Shown: in pieces, positions 10,310 to 21,621 of the stretch
How positions within the stretch are numbered: the stretch's first letter is position 1
Layout of the letters: every line of letters starts with the position of its first letter
Source: Astragalus membranaceus
Lineage: Eukaryota; Streptophyta; Magnoliopsida; Fabales; Fabaceae
Length of the DNA: 64,000 nucleotides
Assembly (NCBI GenBank): GCA_039519185.1
Contig: CM076847.1
Location: 68,647,521 to 68,711,520 of the forward strand
Reading direction: 5' to 3'
Notes under the pieces: model-generated
What the model was told of the DNA's origin: nothing
What the model saw: the letters and a program-made list of their open reading frames with translations, nothing else
Database searches by the model: none
Program-made: the position numbers and the translations under genes

Positions 10310-11900
10310 CAAGGTTGATGATGTCCTCTCCAGCATTTTGAACGCCTTCAATAGCATTGACAAGTGACTTTTCATGCCCCTGGCAAGGGGTTATTGCCTA
10401 CATTTGGAACATCTTCATTGAAGTCCAACCATTTGGATTCGATCAGATCCTCAATAACATGTCTCAGCGCCTTGGAGTTTTCTACTGAATGCCCAATTGC
10501 GCCTGCATGAAATTCACATGTGGCATTTGGGTCATATCCTCTTAGGAAAGGAGGTTAATTGGGTCTCATCGGGCGGGGGAGATTAATTTATGACTGGTGA
10601 GGGGGTTGAACCGGTCTGAGTAGGATACGGAAATTGGATCAAACTATACATGTTTCCTTTCTGGATAGTTTGGTGGTCCATGACTTTTACTGGTTTGGGT
10701 AGAGAAGTGCAGGGCTTGAGGACGATTTTTGGAAGTGTAAGAGACTTTCCCGGATCCTGTTATGGAATTGGTTTCTCCTTCATCATTTTTAATGAATCCG
10801 GAGAAGGGCTTCTTTGGGTTATTGGTTTCGGCTGAACCGTGAGTAATTTTCCCGTTTTTCACTCCGCTTTCCAACCTTTCCCCTGTGGTGACCATGTCTG
10901 AGAAGTTAGAGGATACGCTCCCAATCAGTCTGTCATAGATACCATCTCTTTCTCCAGTAAAGGTGGTGCTACCTGCGCTGCCAGTCCTCTCCAACGTTGG
11001 GCATACTCCTTGAATGGTTCATTGTTTCTTTTCACCATATTTTGCAATTGTGCTCTATCGGAAGCTATATCGATGTTGTATTTGTATTGCTTTAGGAAAG
11101 CATCCGCCAGATCTTTCCAACTTCGAATGTGGGTGCGTTCCAACTGTCCTGGAAGTAGTGAAAGAGCAGTTTGTCGTCATGTGCAAATGCGGCCATTTTC
11201 TACAGTACATAGTCAGATGGCAAGCAGGACAGGTTACACCCCTGTATTTATCGAAGTCTGGCACCTTGAATTTGGGAGGAATAACCAAATTAGGGACGAG
11301 ACACAAGTCATAAGCATCTGTTGCCCCAATATTGGATCCTTCAACTGCTCTCAATCGTTCCTCAAGCACTTGTAACTTGTCTTTGGCTTGAGGGTTCTCC
11401 ATAGGGTAGCTTTGAGGGAGCCCGCTCATACCATATTCAGGATGAATCATCGGAACTATGGTTGGGTTCACATTTGGGATATGTGAATGAGTAGGGTTCC
11501 TGAAATTGGATCCATGAGCTGGAGGATCAGCTATCAGCGGTGGAGTGTAGCCAAGTGGGGATCTTTGTGGCGCGACGACAGGGCTCGGGATTTGAGTCTG
11601 TGTTGCCCCCGTATTACCATCGTGACCTATCGGTGCAGACTGTTTCTGGCCCACGACAACTGAGGGACCATCTTCTAAGTTGGCATCGGCTGCCGGAGGT
11701 GTGTAACCTTGCAGAAGTCCGTAGGCAAGCCATTGCATAGCTTCAAAGTTTTGACCATTAGCTCTAGTAGGATATGCGGGATGTGGGATCCCGGGTCCAC
11801 TAGGAAGAGAAGAGTTGGTAACTTGATTTTCAGTGTTCCCAGCGGAGACATCTTCATCTGTATTTCCGTTCCTCAAAGCTTGTAAAACCTTTAAGATTTC
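10310..11900 (-). pseudogene. gag of relic G
   Basis: Minus-strand gag of the Tat/Ogre type, broken by frameshifts. The N-terminal part (to about 11330) is proline/glutamine-rich and ends DKLQVLEERLRAVEG, followed by LVPNLVIPPKFKVPDFDKYR. The capsid part (11143-10925) contains RSWKDLADAFLKQYKYNI and EPFKEYAQRWRGLAAQV. A segment near 10530-10390 reads RGYDPNATCEFHAGAIGHS, the Cys/His motif typical of this lineage. The last part joins the CACTA insertion. Confidence 0.75.
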
Positions 11901-11949
11901 AAATTGGTGTGGTGTCTGTGTTGCTCTCTGTGTGTGTCTGTATTGTTGT

Positions 11950-12453
11950 TTGGTATTTATAGGCAAATTGGTGTGATGTAGGTGAGGTGCTGAGGAATCA
12001 AAAGGACATCAATTGAAAAAAGGACAAAGGACAGCAGCTGGCTGGGCGATTTGGGTGTGAGGAAAAAGGACAGCACTATTTTGCTTGAAATGGGAAAAGC
12101 CAAAAGAAAGGGGAAAGAGCATATTGGACCATTCCCAATATGATTCTCAGCTAGGGCAGCAAGCAAGGGAGCTGCGCCCTTTCTCTCTCTTTTTTTGAAT
12201 TGTTTTGAAAATTGTACTATTTGCGTTTTGGTTCTTGTCCATACATTTAAAATTTGGTCATATCTAATAAAATTTTGACTATTCAGCTTTTAAAAATGCT
12301 TATTATATTTTCAATCATGTTTTAGATATTTTTGTGCTAGTCTAATAACAAAAGAATAAAAGTATATAAAAACGTTCGAACACGATGGAGCGAGAGTGAA
12401 AAAAACTTTTTTTTGGATTTTTTCAATTAGTCGGACAAAATTAGGGTATGACA
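11950..12453 (-). mobile_element. 5' LTR remnant of relic G with TATA box
   Basis: From 12453 (TGTCATACCC) leftward to about 11950. A TATA box CTATAAATACC lies at 11962-11952 on the minus strand. Gag follows so soon after the TATA box that the rest of the LTR and the primer site appear deleted. Confidence 0.55.
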
Positions 12454-12892
12454 CTCAGGTACAAACAGTGAAGTTCTTGTGAGTTTCAGATTCCTCTACG
12501 AGGTTTCATTTTTCACGCAGTTCTTGAGCTACTCTGGTTGTGGTTCCTCTCAACGAAGGATGAATTAGGGTTTCTAGAGGGGAAGTTAACAAGCTGGTTA
12601 GGGTTTGGGGATGGGGGTTGAGATTTAGGTCTTGTATGCTGTTGATTTTGGGATCGGGGGTTTGTGAGCAGAAGAGAAGATGTTTTACTCTCTGTTTATT
12701 TGGGCCAAGAAAGGTCCATTTGGGACTATATGGATAGCTGCATATTTGGAGAGGAAGCTCAGAAAGAATCTATGTTATGTTTTTCTCCCCCTTTTTATCG
12801 ATTTTGGTAGAAATTGTTGATTAAGATTGATTATGAAAAAGAATCATTGTTATGATTTTCTCACTTTTTAAGCGGAAGTTGCTGCATTTTTT
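12454..12892. other. No feature recognised
   Basis: A 440 bp stretch with no ORF or repeat that I can support. TAGGGTTT-like motifs occur near 12565 and 12598. Confidence 0.5.
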
Positions 12893-12949
12893 ATTATGTT
12901 ACTACTGAAGAAACACATTCACATGTTTTTTAAAAATCATCAAAGTATA

Positions 12950-12995
<46 letters not shown>

Positions 12996-13330
12996 CGTGT
13001 TTTCAAAAGAACACAAAAACCTATGTGCATATTATTACAGATGTTTGGTTTAAATCAGGTTCAACTATATTTGCAACATTTTCCTTTGATGTGGTTTTAA
13101 GGAACATAAAAACCTATGTACATATCATTATGTTTCTACTGAAGAAACTCATTCACATATCATTACAGATGTTCGATTTAAGCCAAGTTCAACTATCTTT
13201 GCCACATATTCATTTGATGTATTTTTAAAAGCATAAAAACCTATGTACATATCATTATGTTATTCTTGAAGAAACACATTCACATATCATTACAGATGTT
13301 CGGTTTATTGCCTCGGCAACATCTTCCTTT
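12893..13330. repeat. Tandem repeat, three degenerate copies, with (TA)n
   Basis: Three copies of a unit containing GAAGAAACACATTCACAT and AAAACCTATGTACATATCAT start near 12894, 13129 and 13256. The first copy is enlarged by a (TA)n tract at 12951-12992. Confidence 0.75.
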
Positions 13331-13535
13331 GATAGATCTTCCTTTATGTTGGGGATAGATATATAAGCAAGCATGTTGCGGAGGTAAGTGTTAATTAGTT
13401 TGTCTCTTTTGCACATTTCCATTTCATATTTATATACTTAATTTGAAAAGTGTGGTTGGATAAGAATAAGCAAGCATTTATGGTAAATATATATTATAGA
13501 AATATACTAAATATTTAACTTTTAACAAAAAAAAT

Positions 13536-13862
13536 ATGGTTATGGTGGTTGGCGGTTGACAGTGGTCAAAGTGGTGGTTGATGGTGGTCAATGTGGTGGT
13601 TGACCATTGCCGGCGGGTGGTGGTCGGCGGTGGTCGATGGTGGTTAGCGGTGGTTGGTGGTTGGCGGTGGTTGACAGTGGTCAAAATGGTGGTTGATGGT
13701 GGTCAAAGCGGTGGTTGACAGTTGCTGAGTGGGGGTTAGAGTGGTTGTCAGTGGTGGTTGGTGGTGGTTGATGGTGGTCAAAGTGGTGGTTGACAGTGGC
13801 AAGAGTGGTGGTCGATGGTGGTCGGTGGTGGTTGGTGGTGGTCGGAGTGGTAGTGGTGGTGA
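13536..13862. repeat. GGTGGTTG minisatellite
   Basis: A 330 bp strand-asymmetric tract of irregular units such as GGTGGTTGATGGTGGTCAAA. The plus strand is almost free of C in places. Frames read across it are artefacts. Confidence 0.85.
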
Positions 13863-14395
13863 TCAAATATATTGATGATCAGAGGTGGATGAAACAAAAA
13901 CAGAAACAAAAATTATAAAACATATTTTTTTGGTTTCGAGTTTTGATGGAAAACTGTTTTCAAATCAAGAAAAAAACAACTCAAACCCATTTTACCCAAA
14001 CATGTTTTGGTTTTGAAATTGACTTTCAAAACCAAAAACTACAACCACCCTAAGTAAAGCAAGTTTTATCCGAAAATATGATACAAGATTAAATATTTAT
14101 TGTTGTGGATTAAATGAAACGTACAACCGCAAGAATAGAATGGATTGAAATGAAGTCTCGGTTTTGTTGTTTGAATGTTTTACGGTGGAATGGAATAAAT
14201 TTCCTCTTTGGTTGAGTGAATTAGAAGTAAATTTGATTGAGGTCATGTTTGGATAAATTGTTTAATTAATCTTAAGGGCTTATAGCATAAACTGAGCTTT
14301 TGAAATATTTTGTAAGGCAAAACCGTTTTTTAAAAGCATAAAATCGGTTTTGGAGGACAAAAACTGATTTTGAATAGGTTTTACAATACGAAAAC
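13863..14395. other. No feature recognised
   Basis: AT-rich flank of element B without coding signal. The last 100 bp have loosely repeated CGGTTTT-type motifs, also seen in the flank to the right of C (31440 onward). Confidence 0.5.
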
Positions 14396-14935
14396 TGTAA
14401 CACCCCGGTATTTCTAACATGTAGAGAGACCGAAAGATGCACAGATTGCGGAAATTCAGAGGACACAGTTCCTGTTTAAGTTTTGGACATACAAACTTTT
14501 TCCGAAATAAAACATAATCGGAAATAACATTACTTCATAAAATAGAAGTTTATCGGTTCCATACCGAGTGGATTACAATATCCAAGTCCAAATACCGAAC
14601 AGAAACATAAACGGTTCATATAACTCATAATCAATACAAGTTTATACAACCAATAGGACAACAAAAGAACAAGGAGAAAATGACTAAGTCTTCAGCACCT
14701 CCAAGAGTATATCAACTACTCGTGCACTATAGTCTTCCTTTTCCCCTGCTTCTCTGAAAAACAACAAATATGGATAGGGTGAGATAACATTATCTCAGTG
14801 AGTCCTACCGTGCCCCCTCACTGACACTCGGTTCAATTATTAAACCGTTAACAATGTTTAACTAGCTACCAATAGCCATAATCAAAATGCCAAGCAAATC
14901 GTGTTCTCTTTAATGTTTTTAATAGCTTAGCTCAA

Positions 14936-15066
14936 CCGACTGCACAACTGCTAATCCCGGTAGCTACAGCTTAACATCTGCCGACTGCACAACTGCTAAT
15001 CCCGGCAATGTTAACTTATAATCAGTAACTTAGCACAAGCCGACTGCACCACTGCTAATCCCGGCA
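14936..15066. repeat. Three-copy repeat in LTR B
   Basis: CCGACTGCACAACTGCTAAT followed by CCCGG occurs three times with unequal spacers. It is also present at about 22160-22292 and, inverted, at 25903-26035 in C. Confidence 0.85.
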
Positions 15067-15648
15067 ACCCGTGAGTTGACCACGCCAAAACACATTCAGG
15101 GCCTAGGTAAGGGGTCATGACTACCCTCCCTAGTATGCTACTTGTCGGGTCATCACCCAACGCGATTTATGTATGACAATACATAACGATTTCTCGAGAG
15201 TTAGATAATATATATCTTTCCGATCACCAAAGGATCAATCACAATATCTTTTTAGATAATTTATATCTTATTGATCTATAACCCGTTTTGATGAATTTAT
15301 AAACATCCGGCATTATAATCATATTGTAATGTATTATTGACTTATAACCCGTTTTGATGAATCTATAGACATCCGGCATTATAATCATATTGTATTTGAT
15401 ATATATATATATATAAATATATATACATTCTATCCATCAGACGGTGTACCCACACGTATACTAGGGTTTCGGTTTTTCGATCAAATAGGCTTTCAAAGCT
15501 CTTTTTCAAAAACCATGAGTTGAACAAGTTCAAAATAAGGTTTTCAGTGAGGCAATCCCTTTTTGAATGGTTGAGAAAGAAATTAGAAAAGGTTCGGGAT
15601 CAAACGGAGCAACAAAACGAGAAAACGGAAGCCGGTAACAGAACCACA

Positions 15649-15832
15649 CGCACGACCCGTGCCCAGGGGCGCACGACCCGTGCGTGGTGCACTACTCAGG
15701 ACCCATCTACCAGAAGGAAACGCACGATCCGTGCCCAGGGGCGCACGACCCGTGCGTCCCGTTCTGTTTCCAATACTTCCAACCCGAAGCAGGCGCACGA
15801 CCCTGTGCCCAGGGGCGCACGGTCCGTGCGAC
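15649..15832. repeat. GC-rich dyad array in LTR B
   Basis: Repeats of CGCACGACCCGTGCCCAGGG then GCGCACGACCCGTGCG. CGCACG and CGTGCG form short inverted repeats. The other copies are at 22871-23060 and, inverted, 25144-25325. This parallels the GGCGCC arrays in LTRs A and E. Confidence 0.8.
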
Positions 15833-16377
15833 CTGTGTCTGTTACCAGAATTTCTCACTTTCCTCATTTTCGCTCTCCGTTCTCGTCCGATTCGATTTCT
15901 AATTTCAATCACCTGAAACTCAGAAAATTCCCAGAATATATATTTCTGGTAGTACACAATTCATTTCATTTCAACGGTTTAAATCAAAATCTCATTAAAC
16001 CGTAAAACACCGTTTTAACCCAAAAACGCTTTTCAGTTCTAAGTCTTTTGTAAACGGAAAATGTGACCAAGGGATTCCATATCGAAAACAAGTTCAGAAT
16101 ATCAAAATGCCCTATCGTGAGTAGAACTCACCCGTTGACGAAATCCGAGAGTTGAGCCGAAAACGAAATCACCGAACCGAACACGGAAAATCCCCGAAAC
16201 TGCTTCAATCGATTCCAAGACAGCAACTCTCTTCTGTCCAATCTCGAACCCAGCAGCACCACTACTCAAATCCTCCCTTCACTCAACCATGCAAGTCTGA
16301 AATCTTCTTCTTAAAAGCTTCCAATGAACATGCAAGACAACTATTGCTCAAAACTCCATCTTCTTCCTCATTTTGAG

Positions 16378-16487
16378 CTTTGATATGCGAAAATGGCAAA
16401 GAGGGATATGGGGAGAATCAGGTGTTAAAAATAGGTTCATTGAATTCAGATTTTGAAGTGGAGTGGAATGGAAGAAAAACAACTTAC
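16378..16487 (-). other. Candidate leader intron (3' LTR copy of B)
   Basis: On the minus strand a 110 bp segment begins GTAAGTTG and ends ATATCAAAG. It equals the segment absent from the 5' LTR of C. Confidence 0.75.
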
Positions 16488-17015
16488 ATGCAACAAAGAT
16501 TTCTAAGCTTCCTCTCTTCTCTTCCTCCACGCCCCCTCCTTCTTCTTTCTTTCTTTCTTTCAGCTTTTCCTTCTTTCTTTCTGAATTGGGGAGTGACCAA
16601 GTGTGAGGAAAAGAGAGACTGACCAGTTGGATATATGGGCTGGGGGTTTAAATGATGGGGAAAAGACCAAACTACCCCTAGCCCATTAAATCATAGGTTA
16701 GGTGCTAAATTTTTTCTTCGATAATAAACTTCTTAATTAACCTGGTTCCGATTCGAAGTTCCCCGATTCTTTCGGTTCCTAATTAATTATAACCTTCAAA
16801 ATTATATTTTAATAACTAGGGGTGTGAAAAGACAGATTTGCCCTTCGGCTCAAATTCCTCATTATTCTATGAATAAGCCCCCTTTCAATGGAGAATAGGT
16901 TTTCTTGATAATTTTCCTGACATATGAGCCCTCGAGACACGACTAAGTATTCCCACATTTAATAAATCGGTCTCCGGCATCATAATACGAGTCTTTAAAA
17001 ATTAGGGATGTTACA

Positions 17016-17032
17016 ATCTCCCCAACTTTTTA
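17016..17032 (-). promoter_or_regulatory. Polypurine tract of B
   Basis: Minus strand AAAAAGTTGGGGAGAT directly before the LTR start TGTAACATCC. It primes plus-strand DNA synthesis. Confidence 0.85.
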
Positions 17033-17065
17033 AAAATTTTGTCCTCAAAATTGACGAAACATACC

Positions 17066-20000
17066 TTACTGAAAGAGATATGGATATCGATTGCGCATGT
17101 CTTCTTCCAGTTCCCAGGTAGCCTCCTCGATTGAGAATCCATTCCAGACCACTTTGACAATAGGAATAGTCCTTGACCGTAGCGTCTTCTCGCCACGCTC
17201 CAAGATGTAGCTAGGATAAGGTTGGAATGACAAATCCGGTTGCAGGTCAATGGTATCAACACTCAATGGTTGATGCAGATCGGGAACATACTTTCTCAAC
17301 TGAGACACGTGGAACACATCATGGAGGTTTGATAGGGCCGGAGATAATGCGAGGCGATAGGCAACTGGCCCAATCCGCTCGATGATTTGGAAAGGTCCAA
17401 CATATCGAGGACTGAGCTTCTTCGCTCGCAAGGCTCTTCCAGTGCCTATGGTTGGAGAGACTTTCAAGAACACATGATCACAAACCTCAAACTCCAACGG
17501 TCTCCTTCGGTTGTCAGCGTAGCTCTTTTGCCGACTCTGAGCAACCTTCATCCTTTCTCGAATTAACTTGACCTTCTCTGTAGTCTCGCGAACCATATCG
17601 GGTCCCAAAAACTTGTCTTCACCAATCTCCCACCAACACAATGGAGTTCTACACTTTCTACCATAAAGTGCTTCAAACGGTGCCATTCCAATGCTAGAGT
17701 GGTAACTGTTGTTGTAGGAGAATTCTACTAACGGAAGGTGATCCTCCCATTTTCTCCCACTGTCGAGCACACAAGCCCGAAGCATGTCCTCAAGAGTCTG
17801 GATAGTCCTCTCCGTCTGACCATCAGTCTGAGGATGATAAGCAGTGCTAACCAGCACCCTTGTTCCCAAAGCTTCATTCAATGCTCTCCAGAACCTGGAA
17901 GTAAACTTGGGATCTCGGTCTGACACAATACTCGTTGGGACTCCATGCAGTCTGATAATGTTCCTCACATATTCATCTGCTAACTTGGAAACCTTATAAG
18001 TCGAGCGAACGGGAATAAAGTGAGCGGATTTAGTCAATCGGTCCACTACTACCCAAATAGAATCATTGCCTGCCTGTGACCTCGGCAAACCCATGACGAA
18101 GTCCATTGAGATATCTTCCCACTTCCAAACTGGTACATCTAGCGGTTGTAACTGACCGCCCGGTCTTCGGTGTTCCGCCTTAACCTTCTGACAAGTTAAG
18201 CACCGAGAAACAAATTCTGCAATCTCGACCTTCATCCCAGGCCACCAATACATCAATTTCAAGTCTCGGTACATCTTGGTGGATCCCGGATGTATGGAGT
18301 ACTGACTCCTATGAGCTTCTTCCAATACTTGCCTTTTGATATCATCATCATCGGGAACACAAATCCTCCCATTAGAGCAAATCACGCCATCACTATCCTC
18401 AGTGAAATCTGGCGATCCCCTCTGAGACTGCAACTTCATATCAGCTTCTTGAGCTACGCGGATTTGTTCCCTTAGCACACTGGCTATCTGTATATGCCGC
18501 AGCACTACGCGATCCCTCTTTCTTACCACCTTGAGTTTCAAGTCTCTGAACGACTCCAACAAAGCCATCTCGTGAACCATTAACCTTGCCGTGTGGATAG
18601 ACTTCCTGCTCAGAGCATCTGCTACCACATTGGCTTTCCCAGGGTGATATTTCAATTCGAAGTCATAGTCCTTCAAAAATTCGGTCCACCTTCTCTGTCT
18701 GTTATTCAACTCCTTTTGGTCAAATAGATATTTCAAGCTCTTGTGATCACTAAAAACCTCGAAACGAGAACCGTAAAGGTAATGTCTCCAAATTTTCAGT
18801 GCAAACACAATAGCCGCCAACTCTAAGTCATGAGTTGGGTAATTCCGTTCATGCGTCTTCAATTGCCTCGATGCATAGGCCACAACATGTTGATTCTGCA
18901 TGAGAACGCATCCTAAACCCTTCCCAGATGCATCACTGTAAATCTGAAATCCCAATGACGGATCCGGAAGAATTAGGATCGGAGCAGAAGTTAACTTTTC
19001 CTTCAATCCAAGGAAGCACTCTTCACAATCGGCATCCCACGTAAACGGTTGACCCTTGCGAGTCAATCGAGTAAGCGGAAGTACCATTTGCGAAAAACCT
19101 TCAATGAATCTTCTATAGTAACCAGCTAAACCCAGAAAGCTTCTGATCTCAGTCACTGACGTTGGCCGTTCCCAATTCAACACAGCTTCCACCTTGCTAG
19201 GATCCACTGCAACCCCTTCTTGGGAAATTACATGACCCAAGAATTTTACTTCAGGCATCCAAAAGTCACACTTTGATGGTTTAGCGTAGAGTTTCTTCTC
19301 TCGGAGTACTCCTAGGACAAATCGGAGATGCTGAGCATGCTCCTCAACTGACTTGGAGTAAATCAAGATATCATCAATAAAGACGACCACAAACTGATCT
19401 AGGTAAGAATGAAATACTCTATTCATATAATCCATGAATACGGCTGGAGCGTTAGTTAATCCGAAAGGCATCACTACAAACTCGTAGTGTCCGTACCTCG
19501 TACGAAAGGCAGTCTTCGGAATGTCTAAGGTTCTTACCCTAATTTGATGGTACCCTGACCTCAGATCAATTTTGGAGAAAACTTTAGCACCTCGAAGTTG
19601 GTCAAGTAGATCATCTATCCTTGGCAATGGATACTTGTTCTTGATAGTGATTTTATTCAGCTGACGGTAGTCTATGCATAACCTCATGCTTCCGTCCTTC
19701 TTCTTGACTAGCAATACCGGAGCACCCCATGGAGAAGCACTCGGTCGAATAAACTTCTTGGAAATTAATTCCTCAAGTTGGGACTTCAATTCTTTCAGTT
19801 CAAGAGGAGACATCCTATAAGGTGTTATGGATATTGGCCCTGTGCCAGGCGCCAAATCTATAGAGAATTCTACCTCTCGTTCTGGAGGTAAAGAGGAAAC
19901 TTCCTCGGGAAAAACATCTAAGAATTCATTAACAACTTGAGTAGATGATAAATCCAAATCAGCTTCAGTTGATGCAGACAAAATAATAACAAAAGCTTCC

Positions 20001-21484
20001 GCACCTTGGAATAGAGACTGGCTGGCTGAAGTGAACGAAATAACACCATCATCTGCAGGTAGTGAATGTTCCGCTATTTCAGAAGGAAAATTAATTGCAC
20101 GATTGAAACAATCAATCGTAATGTGATTGGAAGTCATCCAATTCATTCCCAACACGATCTCCATTCCTCTCATAGGCAGACAGATAAAATCAACAACAAA
20201 GTCCCTGCCTCCTATGGTGAGCAGACAATTAAGACATAATGATTGGGTTCGCACACGACCCTTTGCCGCAGTAAGGATAGATATTGGTTCGGATATAGGA
20301 GATACTATTAATCCTAGCCGTTCCGCACATGCTTCAGAGATAAAACAATGAGTAGCACCAGAGTCATACAGAATATTAACAGTTTGATGAAAGATAGAAC
20401 CTGTACCCCTTATAAGATTATCAGCTGGCTTGATGGTCTTAGCATCCAGAGTGTTGACTCGAGCCTGTCTCGGAGCATCAGGAGACTCTAAGAAAGCTTT
20501 CCTTGACGGACAATTATTAGCATAATGGCCCACTTCTTTGCAAAGATAACACTGATCCGACCTTGCCTCTGATCGACACCTTCCTGGATGATTCTTCTTG
20601 CACACTTCACACCGGCGATGCCCAGAAGTGTTGTTTGACTGAATCTTCTTTCCCTTGTCTAGATTCCCTCTATACCTCGGGTTTGAAGAAGTTGACCCAC
20701 TGCCCTTCTTCTTATCCTTCCAAAAATCCTTCCTCTCAGCATACATTCTTTTCAGATCGCTTTCTACTGAATGAGCCTGTTGAACCAAAGCAGGATAAGT
20801 GGTTAGGGAATACGAACTGAGACCTTGATTCACATCGCCTCTAAGACCTTGTCTGAACATCACCATCTTCCACCTATCGTCAGGAGCGGTGGTCCCCAAT
20901 TCATAGAATTGTGACAATCTCTCAAATTTTGCAGCATATTCCCCAACTGTCATCTCTCCCTGTTTCAAACTCAGAAATTCCATCTGCTTGTCAAGTCTTT
21001 GGGAGTCGGGAAAATAATGACCCAAAAACAACTCTTTGAAGTTATCCCACTCAAGAGGAGTTCCTTGATTTTGAAGCATTCTACGAGCGTTAACCCACCA
21101 AGTGTGAGCATCCTCGTCCAGAGCGTTAGCAGCACAAATTACCTTTTCTCCTTCATTGCATTGCAAAGTATCAAAGATCCGTTCCATGGCATCTACCCAG
21201 AAATGGGCTTTCATTGCCTCGGATCCTCCTTTGAAGGTTGGGGGTTTCATCTTCAGAAACCGGAAATACATCCTGTTAGGATCCTCAGGTGTTGGCACAT
21301 TGACTGGCTCAGCTGGTTGTGGTTGAGGCATCTGATGCATCTGCTGCATTTGAGCCATTTGAGCCATCTGTTGCTGTTGCATTAGCATCATGTCATTCAT
21401 CATCTTTTGCTGAGTTTCGATGACATTCTGCATCCATTCTTGATGAGGATCAATAGGTGGGTTTCTCCTACCTCTTCCAGCCAT
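17066..21484 (-). CDS. Gag-pol polyprotein of element B
   Basis: One intact frame, 1501 codons if read from 21571. The likely start is Met30 (MAGRGRRNPP, 21484), since the first 29 residues lie in leader sequence and an acceptor-like AG precedes this ATG. Positions below count from 21571. Gag capsid about 100-270; zinc knuckle C341-C344-H349-C354; protease DSGA at 403-406; RT about 600-780 with FIDD at 731-734; RNase H with D880, E917, D942 and D985; integrase H1087/H1094/C1124/C1127 and catalytic D1157, D1218, E1254 (35 residues between the last two); a GPF module near 1390; a chromodomain-like tail about 1453-1500 (EEATWE). The order PR-RT-RH-INT plus chromodomain places it in the Tekay/Del chromoviruses. 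C1364 replaces a glycine found in C (FEVGDHV), which may weaken B. Confidence 0.95.
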   Translation of the reverse strand: MAGRGRRNPPIDPHQEWMQNVIETQQKMMNDMMLMQQQQMAQMAQMQQMHQMPQPQPAEPVNVPTPEDPNRMYFRFLKMKPPTFKGGSEAMKAHFWVDAMERIFDTLQCNEGEKVICAANALDEDAHTWWVNARRMLQNQGTPLEWDNFKELFLGHYFPDSQRLDKQMEFLSLKQGEMTVGEYAAKFERLSQFYELGTTAPDDRWKMVMFRQGLRGDVNQGLSSYSLTTYPALVQQAHSVESDLKRMYAERKDFWKDKKKGSGSTSSNPRYRGNLDKGKKIQSNNTSGHRRCEVCKKNHPGRCRSEARSDQCYLCKEVGHYANNCPSRKAFLESPDAPRQARVNTLDAKTIKPADNLIRGTGSIFHQTVNILYDSGATHCFISEACAERLGLIVSPISEPISILTAAKGRVRTQSLCLNCLLTIGGRDFVVDFICLPMRGMEIVLGMNWMTSNHITIDCFNRAINFPSEIAEHSLPADDGVISFTSASQSLFQGAEAFVIILSASTEADLDLSSTQVVNEFLDVFPEEVSSLPPEREVEFSIDLAPGTGPISITPYRMSPLELKELKSQLEELISKKFIRPSASPWGAPVLLVKKKDGSMRLCIDYRQLNKITIKNKYPLPRIDDLLDQLRGAKVFSKIDLRSGYHQIRVRTLDIPKTAFRTRYGHYEFVVMPFGLTNAPAVFMDYMNRVFHSYLDQFVVVFIDDILIYSKSVEEHAQHLRFVLGVLREKKLYAKPSKCDFWMPEVKFLGHVISQEGVAVDPSKVEAVLNWERPTSVTEIRSFLGLAGYYRRFIEGFSQMVLPLTRLTRKGQPFTWDADCEECFLGLKEKLTSAPILILPDPSLGFQIYSDASGKGLGCVLMQNQHVVAYASRQLKTHERNYPTHDLELAAIVFALKIWRHYLYGSRFEVFSDHKSLKYLFDQKELNNRQRRWTEFLKDYDFELKYHPGKANVVADALSRKSIHTARLMVHEMALLESFRDLKLKVVRKRDRVVLRHIQIASVLREQIRVAQEADMKLQSQRGSPDFTEDSDGVICSNGRICVPDDDDIKRQVLEEAHRSQYSIHPGSTKMYRDLKLMYWWPGMKVEIAEFVSRCLTCQKVKAEHRRPGGQLQPLDVPVWKWEDISMDFVMGLPRSQAGNDSIWVVVDRLTKSAHFIPVRSTYKVSKLADEYVRNIIRLHGVPTSIVSDRDPKFTSRFWRALNEALGTRVLVSTAYHPQTDGQTERTIQTLEDMLRACVLDSGRKWEDHLPLVEFSYNNSYHSSIGMAPFEALYGRKCRTPLCWWEIGEDKFLGPDMVRETTEKVKLIRERMKVAQSRQKSYADNRRRPLEFEVCDHVFLKVSPTIGTGRALRAKKLSPRYVGPFQIIERIGPVAYRLALSPALSNLHDVFHVSQLRKYVPDLHQPLSVDTIDLQPDLSFQPYPSYILERGEKTLRSRTIPIVKVVWNGFSIEEATWELEEDMRNRYPYLFQ

Positions 21485-21488
21485 GATT

Positions 21489-21490
21489 CT
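21489..21490 (-). promoter_or_regulatory. Candidate 3' splice site before gag of B
   Basis: Minus strand CATACTTCGCAG/AATCATGG. The AG at 21490-21489 lies 4 bases before the gag ATG. The pyrimidine tract is weak here, unlike in E. Confidence 0.4.
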
Positions 21491-21607
21491 GCGAAGTATG
21501 CACAAAGTATTAAGTTGATCAGGCTCAATGTCTAATAGCATACTAAGAAAAATCAGACTTAGAAGACGCAAAAGACTCTTAACATCTAAGTCCGACTAGG
21601 TCGAACT

Positions 21608-21619
21608 GCTCTGATACCA
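21608..21619 (-). promoter_or_regulatory. Primer binding site of B (tRNA-iMet)
   Basis: Minus strand TGGTATCAGAGC, two bases downstream of the 5' LTR end (21622). Confidence 0.95.
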
Positions 21620-21621
21620 AA

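Larger units (their letters stand above)
7694..12453 (-). mobile_element. Decayed Tat-lineage Ty3/gypsy relic G
   Basis: A minus-strand gypsy relic of Ogre/Tat type. The right edge at 12453 reads inward TGTCATACCCTAATTTTGTC, the usual LTR start of this lineage, and element F has the same motif. In order on the minus strand come an LTR remnant, gag, a protease-RT linker fragment and the integrase C-terminus; protease, RT and RNase H are missing. Downstream of integrase (about 7770-7870) is the repeated 'GAAAACCC...' leader of the lineage. It is split by the CACTA at 8859-10178 and cut at the left by element A. Confidence 0.7.
14396..17015 (-). mobile_element. 3' LTR of B
   Basis: 2620 bp, directly left of the purine tract. 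It contains the candidate leader intron (16378-16487), three CCGACTGCACAACTGCTAAT repeats (14936-15066), a 73 bp direct repeat around 15285-15395 and GC-rich dyads at 15649-15830. Confidence 0.92.

Noticed and set aside
13536..13862. Possible CRISPR-like or coding repeat
   Set aside because: Units are irregular and continuous with no unique spacers. It is a simple GGTGGTT minisatellite in a plant genome.
15520..16005. 161-codon frame rich in R and T, and its copies in the other LTRs
   Set aside because: It runs through the GC dyad repeat of LTR B. The frame differs between LTR copies after one small indel, so it is not under selection as protein.
21601..21620. Possible tRNA gene because of the tRNA-like motif
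   Set aside because: Only the 12-base complement of a tRNA 3' end is present, directly at an LTR end. It is a primer binding site, as at 5068, 26578 and 42181.
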